The notes under the pieces: model-generated
The model's database searches: none
Seen by the model: only the letters and a program-made list of their open reading frames with translations
What the model was told of the DNA's origin: nothing
Origin: Advenella faeciporci
Lineage (GTDB): Bacteria; Pseudomonadota; Gammaproteobacteria; Burkholderiales; Burkholderiaceae_B
Reading direction: 5' to 3'
Length of the DNA stretch: 64,000 nucleotides
Assembly (NCBI RefSeq): GCF_014652395.1
Contig: NZ_BMYS01000002.1
Location: 1 to 64,000 of the forward strand
Translations under genes and position numbers: made by a program
Part shown: positions 46,229 to 54,001 of the stretch, piece by piece
Position numbering within the stretch: position 1 is the first letter of the stretch
How the letters are laid out: every line of letters starts with the position of its first letter

Positions 46229-47149
46229 ATGAATATTAAAGCATTAAAAATGAGTATTGCCCATTCTTTGCAGACAACTTCCGGTAACCATCATGAAGTC
46301 CGTGTCCCTCCCTTGCCAAAAGTAATGCTGGAACCCGTTGTTCGCATGGCCTTGTTGGAAGATCTTGGCAGGGCGGGTGATTTAACCAGCGGCAGCATTA
46401 TCCCGCCACAAACCCAAACAACCATGAATCTGGTGGCTCGCCAGACGGGGGTTTTGGCCGGTCTTGACCTGGCCTGCCTGGCATTTGACCTGCTGGATGA
46501 AAATATTAAGGTAAGCATTCATCGTAACGATGGTGACCGTTTGAGCCCCGGCGATCTTGTTGCCAGCATTTCAGGTCCGGCAGGTGCCATTCTTAGCGCA
46601 GAGCGTACGGCACTTAATTTTCTGGGGCATTTAAGCGGGGTTGCAACAGCAACGGCTTCTATTGCCGATGCCATTCGCGAATATGGCACCAAGGTTACCT
46701 GCACCCGTAAAACCCTGCCAGGCTTGCGGGCCTTGCAAAAATATGCGGTACGGGTTGGTGGTGGCAGCAATCATCGCTTTGGCCTTGATGATGCCGTATT
46801 AATCAAGGACAATCATATTGCCGTGGCTGGCAGCTTGCGTGAAGCCGTCTTAAGAGCTCGCGCCAATGTAGGGCATATGGTCCAAATTGAGCTGGAAGTG
46901 GATACCCTGGAACAGTTGGCCGAAGCGCTGGAATTGGGGGTTAATGTCATTCTTCTTGATAACATGAATCCTGAAATGCTGAAAAAAGCGGTGGCCATGG
47001 TTGATGGGCGTGCCGTTACGGAAGCATCAGGCAGAATCAATGCGCAAACGGCACCTGCCATTGCCCAAACCGGTGTTAACCTGATTGCCGTTGGCTGGAT
47101 TACCCATAGTGTGTCTGTTTTTGATTTCGGGCTTGATGCGGTTGAATAA
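46229..47149 (+). CDS. nadC: Nicotinate-nucleotide pyrophosphorylase (quinolinate phosphoribosyltransferase)
   Basis: A 306-residue enzyme making nicotinate mononucleotide from quinolinate and PRPP. It shows ALLEDLGRAGDLTS, LNFLGHLSGVAT, CTRKTLPGLRALQKYAVRVGGG, HRFGLDDAVLIKDNHI and EASGRIN. The N-terminal 25 residues before the conserved region are longer than usual; MSIAHSL eight codons in is an alternative start. nadA/nadB are not adjacent. Confidence 0.95.
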   Translation: MNIKALKMSIAHSLQTTSGNHHEVRVPPLPKVMLEPVVRMALLEDLGRAGDLTSGSIIPPQTQTTMNLVARQTGVLAGLDLACLAFDLLDENIKVSIHRNDGDRLSPGDLVASISGPAGAILSAERTALNFLGHLSGVATATASIADAIREYGTKVTCTRKTLPGLRALQKYAVRVGGGSNHRFGLDDAVLIKDNHIAVAGSLREAVLRARANVGHMVQIELEVDTLEQLAEALELGVNVILLDNMNPEMLKKAVAMVDGRAVTEASGRINAQTAPAIAQTGVNLIAVGWITHSVSVFDFGLDAVE

Positions 47150-47234
47150 AATTCAAAAAGGAAATTTGTATATCATGTCCGATCAAGCCGTGCTGCAAGC
47201 CTATTACCCTGAATCCTGAAGGCCAGTCAGTGCC

Positions 47235-48557
47235 TTAGCGCATTTCAAAAGCTTCCTGATGGAAGGAAAACTTGCCATGCCACCATTTTTTCAGGTTTGA
47301 TTTAAGGCTGTCAGCCAGACTGCTTGGTCCACAGAACCAGATTGAAGTTCGCTCTTTCTGCGCCAGTGTCTGGGCTAGTTTTTCAGCATTGAGGTAATCT
47401 CCTTTTTCACTTTCATGCACATGAAGCCTTACAGCTGGCAGTGCCTCGCAAAGTTGCCTGATCCGGTCAATGAATGGATCTTGTTGCGCATTACGCAAGC
47501 AATAATGCAAGTCTGTCGAAGGAGTGGTGTCAGGCGATTTCTGACATGCTTCCAGCCATGAAAGAAATGGAGTGATGCCAATGCCACCAGCAATCATGGT
47601 ATGGTGCGATCCTGCATCAAGCCGGTTCAGGTCAAAACAGCCGTATGGCCCTTCTGCCTTGATTTGTTGACCCACATTGATCTTCCTGGACAAGTGACGG
47701 GTATAGTCACCCAGCGCCTTTATCTGAAAACTGATGCGTCTGTCATTGCCAGGCGCACTGGAAATGGTGAACGGGTGTGCGCCTTCATGTCGATCAAAAG
47801 TCAGAAAGGCAAATTGTCCTGCGTGGTGAGCTTTCCATGAGGCATCCATTTTGCAGGTGATTTCCGTCATGTCTTCATTATGAACCCGAATGGATTCAAT
47901 GGTGCCGGTTGCCTGGCGCGGCTTGCCAATTAAGCCGGTCAGGGAAATGATGCTGGCAATGCAGGCGGGTACAAACAGGATGGCAAGCAATATCCCAACC
48001 GGTTGTGTCCAGTAGTTGGACGGTGCAAGGACAACTGTGTGAAATACCAGCAAAAGAAAGAAAACCGGCATCACCTTATGGACGTAACGCCAGAATTTAT
48101 AGGGAAATTTTTTCCACAGGGTGAGCACCAGCATGATAAGCAGGGCATAGATAATCAATTCACCACTGTCTTTGGCAAAAGAACGGAACATGGTGGCAAA
48201 CTCGGTCAGGTCGCCTTTGGGGGGGCGTCCTGTTTTGCCAATCCATGACTTGAGCAGGTCGCTGGACATATCAAGCAACCAGTGCAGGCCGGCCGCAGAA
48301 ATGCCCAGGATACCCGCCCATTTGTGCAGGCGGTACATTTTATCCATGCCGCCCAGTGGCTTTTCAAGCCAGGCCGGGCGAATGGAAAGCACCATGACCA
48401 GCGACATGAGTGCAATAGCCCACAGGCCGCTTAAATAAAGCCCCTGTCTTTGAATCAACCACGGCAAGGCTCCCTGCAGGGGCGGGTTTAGGTAAAATAC
48501 ATCATATCCCCAGGCCAGGGTGATGAGTGACACAAAAGAAATCAGCAGTGTTTTCAT
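47235..48557 (-). CDS. Ferric-reductase-like transmembrane flavoprotein
   Basis: A 440-residue protein with about six N-terminal helices (residues 1-215, including HKWAGILGI and YVHKVMPVFF with candidate haem His) and a C-terminal ferredoxin-reductase module: FAD site HPFTISSAPGN and NAD site GGIGITPFLSWLE, ending CGPSSLADSLKSNL. It resembles the ferric reductase/NADPH-oxidase-like (FRE) family moving electrons across the membrane. A PepSY protein gene lies just upstream on the same strand. Confidence 0.85.
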   Translation of the reverse strand: MKTLLISFVSLITLAWGYDVFYLNPPLQGALPWLIQRQGLYLSGLWAIALMSLVMVLSIRPAWLEKPLGGMDKMYRLHKWAGILGISAAGLHWLLDMSSDLLKSWIGKTGRPPKGDLTEFATMFRSFAKDSGELIIYALLIMLVLTLWKKFPYKFWRYVHKVMPVFFLLLVFHTVVLAPSNYWTQPVGILLAILFVPACIASIISLTGLIGKPRQATGTIESIRVHNEDMTEITCKMDASWKAHHAGQFAFLTFDRHEGAHPFTISSAPGNDRRISFQIKALGDYTRHLSRKINVGQQIKAEGPYGCFDLNRLDAGSHHTMIAGGIGITPFLSWLEACQKSPDTTPSTDLHYCLRNAQQDPFIDRIRQLCEALPAVRLHVHESEKGDYLNAEKLAQTLAQKERTSIWFCGPSSLADSLKSNLKKWWHGKFSFHQEAFEMR

Positions 48558-48611
48558 GCTTAACCTTTACGATGATTATTCAAGACAGGGTTTGTCAGTT
48601 TCCTTCAATCT

Positions 48612-48920
48612 TTATTTGCTTTTTGTCTTGGTATCAATGATTTCTCCACTTCTTGCATCAACCTTGATTTTCACACGCTCTCCCTTTTGGTCATGCGCCT
48701 TTACGTCATAGATATTGTCATCAAGATCAATTTCAGTAATGTTGGTATATCCGGCCGTTTCCACTTTGTCGTAAATTTGTTTAATATTTAACGGTGTTTG
48801 GCTTGGCGCAGTCTGTACCTGCGCTGTATTTGTCTGGGCTAACGCGGTATTAATTGCGGCGCCAGAAAAAAGCAGGCTGGAACTCATGGCAAGTGCAGTC
48901 ATTAAACGGGTTGTGTTCAT
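48612..48920 (-). CDS. Secreted PepSY-domain protein
   Basis: About 102 residues: signal peptide (ALAMSSSLLFSGAAINTALA) then one PepSY domain with VETAGYTNITEIDLDDNIYDVKAHDQKGERVKIKVDARSGEII. The second ATG of an ATGATG pair has the better spacing to GGAG (48931-48928). It is followed 54 bases later by the ferric-reductase-like gene, probably in one operon. Confidence 0.82.
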   Translation of the reverse strand: MNTTRLMTALAMSSSLLFSGAAINTALAQTNTAQVQTAPSQTPLNIKQIYDKVETAGYTNITEIDLDDNIYDVKAHDQKGERVKIKVDARSGEIIDTKTKSK

Positions 48921-49077
48921 CATCTTTCTCCGTGATTCAGGTATGATCGACATTGATCATGGAGGTATTATGCGGGTGGTTAAATGAACAGGATCTGAAG
49001 CCTGTGTTCATCTTCCATTCATCTTCCCCATGTTATAAAAGGTTTACTTATTCATTGCACAGATCCCGGAAGACCCC

Positions 49078-49437
49078 ATGACAGGAAAGAAATTTTTTAA
49101 TCGTATGCTAGGCGGTATAGTGGTTTGTACTCTGCTGGCACCCACATTTGTCCGTGCAGACTCAAACGACCATGAGCAGGCCCGCCAGGCTCTGGCAGAA
49201 GGCAAAATCATACCTTTGCGCGCGGTGTTGGAAAATATTGAAAAGCAATACGCCGGACAGGTTGTTAAAATCGAATTCGAGCATGACGATGATGATGGCC
49301 AAAACCGTTGGCTGTATGAAATCAAGCTGCTTCAGGACTCGGGTGATATGCTGAAATTACTGGTAGATGCCGAAAATGGCAAAATCCTGAAGCTGAAAGG
49401 TAAAACACGACACAATAAAACACAGGATAATGACTGA
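49078..49437 (+). CDS. Secreted PepSY-domain protein
   Basis: A 119-residue protein with a signal peptide (cleavage near VRADS) and one PepSY domain: ALAEGKIIPLRAVLENIEKQYAGQVVKIEFEHDDDDGQNRWLYEIKLLQDSGDMLKLLVDAENGKIL. The stop overlaps the response-regulator start (TGATG), so it is co-translated with the two-component system and may be its sensory partner. Confidence 0.87.
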   Translation: MTGKKFFNRMLGGIVVCTLLAPTFVRADSNDHEQARQALAEGKIIPLRAVLENIEKQYAGQVVKIEFEHDDDDGQNRWLYEIKLLQDSGDMLKLLVDAENGKILKLKGKTRHNKTQDND

Positions 49438-50090
49438 TGCGAATACTGGTTGTGGAAGATGAACCTACGCTTGCCTTGCAGTTGAAGGAAACGCTGACTG
49501 AAGCCGGCTACGTGGTTGATGTGGCCATGAATGGAAAAGACGCCTGGTTCATGGGAGAGGTGGAAACATTTGATCTGGCCGTTCTTGATCTTGGCCTGCC
49601 ATTGATGGATGGCATTTCTGTCTTGAAAAAATGGCGTGAAGCCGGGCTGCAAATGCCCGTACTGATATTAACAGCACGGGACAACTGGCATGAAAAAGTA
49701 ATGGGTATTGACGCCGGTGCCGACGACTATATGACCAAGCCTTTTCATATGGAAGAACTGCTGGCAAGAGTCAGGGCCTTGCTGCGACGTACTGGTGGCC
49801 ATGCCAATGCCATTCTTAAAAACGGCCCGATAGAAATGGATACGCGCAATGCCAGGGTCAGCGTCAATGGTGTGCCGCTTTCCCTAACCAGTCATGAGTT
49901 CAAGGTGCTGGAATATTTGATGCACCATCCTTCAGAAGTGATTTCCCGCTCTATCCTGACCGAGCATATATATGCCCAGGATGCCGATCGTGACTCCAAT
50001 ACCATCGAAGTTTTTATTGCCCGCCTGCGCAAGAAGCTGCCTGCCGGTACGATAGAAACGGTCCGTGGCATGGGGTATCGATTGGGCTAG
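49437..50090 (+). CDS. OmpR-family response regulator
   Basis: A 217-residue regulator: receiver domain with acidic pair E7/D8, phospho-acceptor D51 (DLAVLDLGLPLMDG) and K101 (MTKPF), then winged-helix DNA-binding domain from about residue 125 (SLTSHEFKVLEYLMHHPSEVISRSIL). Closest layout is the QseB/PmrA/PhoP group. Coupled to the PepSY gene upstream and to the kinase six bases downstream. Confidence 0.93.
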   Translation: MRILVVEDEPTLALQLKETLTEAGYVVDVAMNGKDAWFMGEVETFDLAVLDLGLPLMDGISVLKKWREAGLQMPVLILTARDNWHEKVMGIDAGADDYMTKPFHMEELLARVRALLRRTGGHANAILKNGPIEMDTRNARVSVNGVPLSLTSHEFKVLEYLMHHPSEVISRSILTEHIYAQDADRDSNTIEVFIARLRKKLPAGTIETVRGMGYRLG

Positions 50091-50096
50091 AAAACC

Positions 50097-51488
50097 ATGA
50101 TGCCACACAAAAAAAACCTGTCTTTCTGGTCGTCACTCAGGTTTCGCCTGCTGGCAGGCACGCTGGCCTGGGTCTTGCTGACCATTATTGTTGCCGGCTG
50201 GGGGCTTGATAGCCTGTTCAAACAGCATATGATGCAGCAGGTAAGAGCAGAGTTAACCTTGCACTTTAACCAGTTGCTGTCTTTTGTGGCGGTTGATGCC
50301 AATGGCAAAGTCAGCGTTCCACACGCCCTAAGCGATGCACGGTTTGATCAGCCCTTATCGGGTCTTTACTGGCAAATAGACCAGTTAGATGAGCAAGGGC
50401 AGGCAGAAACAACAGGTTTGTTGCGTTCCCGTTCACTTTGGGACAATGTTTTGCCTACCGCGGGCATTGGCAATACCAGTGCTGCATTGCAGGAGTTTAT
50501 TATTACTGATGCCGATGGAAGTGTGCTAAACGCTGTGGGTAGAATTATTCAACCGGAAGAAGAGTCATCCCTTCCCTTGAGACTGGTTGTGGCTATTAAC
50601 CATGATATTGTCGCATTGCCTGCCGAGCGCTTTCGCAATATGTTGATACTGGCGTTAACGGTGTTGGCTGTTGGTCTTATGGTGGCGGTTACTACGCAGG
50701 TTATTTTGGGGTTGCGTCCTTTTGGCCGGCTCAGGAAAAGCCTGGCCGATGTGCACGAGGGCAAGACTTTACATATTGAGGGTGATTTTCCTGCAGAACT
50801 TGAACCACTGGTTAATGATTTCAACCAGGTTCTGGACGTGAACGCCAAGGTGATTGAACGGGCCAGAACACAGGCCGGGAATCTCGCACATGCCGTAAAA
50901 ACCCCTTTGGCAATCTTGTCCAATGCAGCTGCCAAAGAACAGTCTTCTTTTTCTGCCTTGGTCAAGGAACAGGTTGCGATGGCACAACGGCAGGTTAATT
51001 ATCATCTGGCCAGAGCCAGGGCAGCAGCGGCCATGCAGGCAAGCAGCAGCCGCACACCGGTAAAAAAATCACTGGAAGCCCTTATCAGGGTGATGCAACG
51101 ATTGTATGCAGAGCGAAATCTGGATATCAGCCTGCACTTGCAAGAGGACAATTGTACATTCAGGGGTGAAGAACAGGATTTTCAGGAAATGCTTGGCAAT
51201 TTATTGGATAACGCCTGCAAATGGGCCAGTCATGCGGTCAGCATAACCGTGGTTTCAACTCAGAATGAAATTGTCATCACTGTTGACGATGATGGAGAGG
51301 GATTGCCAGAAACCCAGCAAGACCTGATTTTCCAAAGAGGGATAAGGGTGGATGAAAAAAAACCGGGTACCGGATTAGGACTGGATATCGTCCGGGACCT
51401 TACCGATCTGTATCAAGGGACCGTAATGACAGCCACTTCTTCTTTGGGCGGGTTACGGGTGGTATTGCGATTACCCGCCGCCAACTAG
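50097..51488 (+). CDS. Sensor histidine kinase (PhoQ/QseC-like)
   Basis: A 463-residue membrane kinase: helices at about 15-38 and 181-206 enclosing a periplasmic sensor domain, HAMP-like linker, H-box with H265 (NLAHAVKTPLAIL), N-box NLLDNACKWA and G-boxes DDDGEGLP and GTGLGLDIVRDL. Forms the two-component system with the preceding regulator; the adjacent PepSY and ferric-reductase genes suggest a metal or redox envelope signal. Confidence 0.9.
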   Translation: MMPHKKNLSFWSSLRFRLLAGTLAWVLLTIIVAGWGLDSLFKQHMMQQVRAELTLHFNQLLSFVAVDANGKVSVPHALSDARFDQPLSGLYWQIDQLDEQGQAETTGLLRSRSLWDNVLPTAGIGNTSAALQEFIITDADGSVLNAVGRIIQPEEESSLPLRLVVAINHDIVALPAERFRNMLILALTVLAVGLMVAVTTQVILGLRPFGRLRKSLADVHEGKTLHIEGDFPAELEPLVNDFNQVLDVNAKVIERARTQAGNLAHAVKTPLAILSNAAAKEQSSFSALVKEQVAMAQRQVNYHLARARAAAAMQASSSRTPVKKSLEALIRVMQRLYAERNLDISLHLQEDNCTFRGEEQDFQEMLGNLLDNACKWASHAVSITVVSTQNEIVITVDDDGEGLPETQQDLIFQRGIRVDEKKPGTGLGLDIVRDLTDLYQGTVMTATSSLGGLRVVLRLPAAN

Positions 51489-51665
51489 GGGTTAAAACAT
51501 TAAATTGTAATGATGTTCTGATATAGTATAACTATGTGACTGTCATATTCGTTATAGTTAAAACTAAACTTGTTTATAAAAACAATAAATTATACATATT
51601 AGCTGTACGGGGCTATACTGGTCACATATCAAGTTTTCTAACCCAACAAATAAAGGAAGAAAGAA

Positions 51666-52229
51666 ATGTCATTAATCAATACAGAAATCAAACCTTTCAG
51701 CGCAACCGCTTATCACAACGGTAAATTCATTGACGTTAACCAGGACAGCCTGAAAGGCAAATGGTCTGTTGTTGTGTTCTACCCTGCCGACTTTACATTT
51801 GTTTGCCCGACAGAACTGGAAGACCTGGCTGATCACTATGCTGAATTCCAGAAACTGGGTGTTGAAGTTTATGCGGTATCAACCGATACACACTTCTCAC
51901 ATAAAGCATGGCACGACACTTCTGACGCGATTTCTAAAGTCCAGTACCCAATGATTGGTGACCCAACCCATGTCTTGGCTAACAACTTTGAAGTTCTGAT
52001 TGCAGAAGAAGGTGTTGCTCTGCGCGGTACATTCGTGATTAACCCGGATGGTCAAATCAAAGTGATGGAAGTTCACGATAACGGTATTGGCCGTGACGCT
52101 TCTGAACTGCTGCGTAAAGTTAAAGCTGCCCAGTACGTTGCCGCTCACCCAGGTGAAGTTTGCCCTGCCAAATGGGAAGAGGGTGCTGCTACATTGACAC
52201 CTTCACTGGATCTGGTTGGCAAAATCTAA
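51666..52229 (+). CDS. ahpC: Alkyl hydroperoxide reductase peroxiredoxin
   Basis: A 187-residue typical 2-Cys peroxiredoxin, same length as E. coli AhpC, with peroxidatic Cys47 (FTFVCPTE) and resolving Cys166 (GEVCPAKW). It reduces H2O2 and organic hydroperoxides and is recycled by AhpF encoded next. AAAGGAAGA upstream is a good ribosome-binding site. The 177-base upstream region is AT-rich. Confidence 0.97.
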   Translation: MSLINTEIKPFSATAYHNGKFIDVNQDSLKGKWSVVVFYPADFTFVCPTELEDLADHYAEFQKLGVEVYAVSTDTHFSHKAWHDTSDAISKVQYPMIGDPTHVLANNFEVLIAEEGVALRGTFVINPDGQIKVMEVHDNGIGRDASELLRKVKAAQYVAAHPGEVCPAKWEEGAATLTPSLDLVGKI

Positions 52230-52262
52230 TTAACTGCCAATTCAGTCAGTAAGTTATTGCAC

Positions 52263-52306
52263 CCCGAAATAAGTTCGGGTTGCCTGGTTCGGGCTTTGCC
52301 CGAACC
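52263..52306 (+). other. Two hairpins between ahpC and ahpF
   Basis: CCCGAA/TTCGGG (52263-52279) and a 9-bp stem GGTTCGGGC/GCCCGAACC with 3-base loop (52286-52306). No T-run follows; likely an attenuating or RNA-stabilising element giving less ahpF than ahpC. Confidence 0.6.
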
Positions 52307-52352
52307 CTATCCCCCAAAGTTAAATAAATCAAGATCCGGAGAGTTCATCATC

Positions 52353-53939
52353 ATGTTAGACGCAAATATCAAGACACAATTAAAAACTTACCTGGCAATG
52401 GTTTCACAGCCTATCGAAATTGTTGCTTCACTGGATGATGGCGCTAAATCGAAGGAACTGAAAGAACTGTTGCAGGAAATCGCTTCTGTTTCAGACCGTG
52501 TTACTTTAAATGAACAAGGCACTGATTCACGCAAGCCCTCTTTTACCATTAACCGTCCCGGAACCGATATCAGCGTGCAGTTTGCCGGTATTCCGATGGG
52601 CCACGAATTCACTTCACTGGTACTTGCCCTGTTGCAGGTCGGTGGGCATCCCATCAAACTGGATGAAGCCGTCATTGAACAGATCCGTAATCTGGATGGC
52701 GATTACAAGTTTGAGACCTATTTTTCACTGTCATGCCAAAACTGTCCGGACGTTGTCCAGGCACTGAACGTGATGTCAATTATCAACCCGCGTATCAAGC
52801 ACGTCGCCATTGATGGCGCCTTGTTCCAGGACGAAGTCGATAGCCGCCAGATTATGTCTGTTCCCACCATGTTCCTGAATGGTGAGTCATTTGGTCAGGG
52901 TCGTTCCAGTGTCGAAGAGATTCTGGCAAAACTGGATACTAATGCAGGGAGCCGCAAGGCAGAAGAACTGAACGCCAAGGAATCTTTTGATGTATTGGTG
53001 ATTGGTGGTGGTCCTGCAGGTGCCGCCGCAGCCATTTATGCCGCTCGCAAAGGTATTCGTACCGGTGTGGCCGCAGAACGTTTTGGTGGCCAGGTATTGG
53101 ACACCATGTCTATCGAGAACTTCATTTCCGTAAAAGAAACCGAAGGCCCCCGTTTTGCCGCCCAGCTTGAAGAGCACGTACGTGCCTATGAGGTGGATAT
53201 CATGAACCTGCAGCGCGCGGAAGAACTGATTCCCGGCGATAAGGAAATTTCTGTCAGAATGGAAAACGGTGCCGTCTTGAAAAGTAAAACCGTCATCCTG
53301 GCTACTGGCGCCCGTTGGCGCAACATTAATGTTCCTGGTGAACAGGAATACCGTACTAAGGGTGTTGCTTACTGTCCTCACTGTGATGGCCCTTTATTTA
53401 AAGGAAAACGGGTTGCCGTTATTGGTGGTGGTAACTCGGGTGTAGAGGCCGCCATTGACCTGGCTGGTGTTGTGGCCCACGTGACATTGATTGAGTTTGG
53501 AGAACAGTTGCGCGCAGATGATGTTTTGCAACGCAAACTGCGCAGCTTGCCTAACGTTGATATCATTATCTCTGCCCAAACCACCGAGATTCATGGTGAT
53601 GGCAGCAAGGTAAATGGATTGTCTTATAAAGACCGTACTACCGGAACCATCCATAAAATTGATCTGGAAGGCGTGTTCATCCAGATTGGTCTGGTACCTA
53701 ATACCGAATGGCTGAAAGGTACGGTTTCCCTGAGCAAGCACGGTGAAATCGAAGTTGACGCCAAAGGCCAGACATCGGTTCCCGGTGTATTTGCAGCAGG
53801 TGACGTAACTACGGTTCCATATAAACAGATCGTGATTGCGATTGGCGAAGGTGCAAAAGCTTCTTTAGGTGCTTTTGATCACATCATCCGTACTTCAGTT
53901 ACCGAGGAAGAAACCACAGCTGAGGGTGTTGCTGCCTAG
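52353..53939 (+). CDS. ahpF: Alkyl hydroperoxide reductase subunit F
   Basis: A 528-residue NADH-dependent disulfide reductase for AhpC. Order: tandem thioredoxin-like N-terminal domain with [13 protein letters not shown] domain with [17 protein letters not shown], redox Cys pair [12 protein letters not shown] loop [15 protein letters not shown] and FAGDVT-type [13 protein letters not shown]. The ATG at 52353 preceded by GGAGAG gives the family start; in-frame sequence before it includes the intergenic hairpins. Confidence 0.96.
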   Translation: MLDANIKTQLKTYLAMVSQPIEIVASLDDGAKSKELKELLQEIASVSDRVTLNEQGTDSRKPSFTINRPGTDISVQFAGIPMGHEFTSLVLALLQVGGHPIKLDEAVIEQIRNLDGDYKFETYFSLSCQNCPDVVQALNVMSIINPRIKHVAIDGALFQDEVDSRQIMSVPTMFLNGESFGQGRSSVEEILAKLDTNAGSRKAEELNAKESFDVLVIGGGPAGAAAAIYAARKGIRTGVAAERFGGQVLDTMSIENFISVKETEGPRFAAQLEEHVRAYEVDIMNLQRAEELIPGDKEISVRMENGAVLKSKTVILATGARWRNINVPGEQEYRTKGVAYCPHCDGPLFKGKRVAVIGGGNSGVEAAIDLAGVVAHVTLIEFGEQLRADDVLQRKLRSLPNVDIIISAQTTEIHGDGSKVNGLSYKDRTTGTIHKIDLEGVFIQIGLVPNTEWLKGTVSLSKHGEIEVDAKGQTSVPGVFAAGDVTTVPYKQIVIAIGEGAKASLGAFDHIIRTSVTEEETTAEGVAA

Positions 53940-53967
53940 TTGCAGCTTATTCAGATAATGTAGTTTG

Positions 53968-53999
53968 AAATGGCACGTAAAAAATACGTGCCATTTTTT
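53968..53999. terminator. Bidirectional terminator between ahpF and the E1 gene
   Basis: Perfect 12-bp stem AAATGGCACGTA/TACGTGCCATTT, A5 loop, T6 tail, between convergent genes. Confidence 0.9.
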
Positions 54000-54001
54000 A
54001 T

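Noticed and set aside
47175-47219. 14-codon frame with an AAAAAGGAAA site just after nadC
   Set aside because: Too short, no recognisable similarity; spacing of about 12 bases is long. Could be a remnant of a lost downstream gene but unsupported.
51523-51567. ATAG/CTAT half-sites upstream of ahpC suggesting an OxyR site
   Set aside because: Half-site spacings (5 and 6 bases, and 31 between ATAG repeats) do not fit the four-tetramer, 7-base-spaced OxyR consensus.
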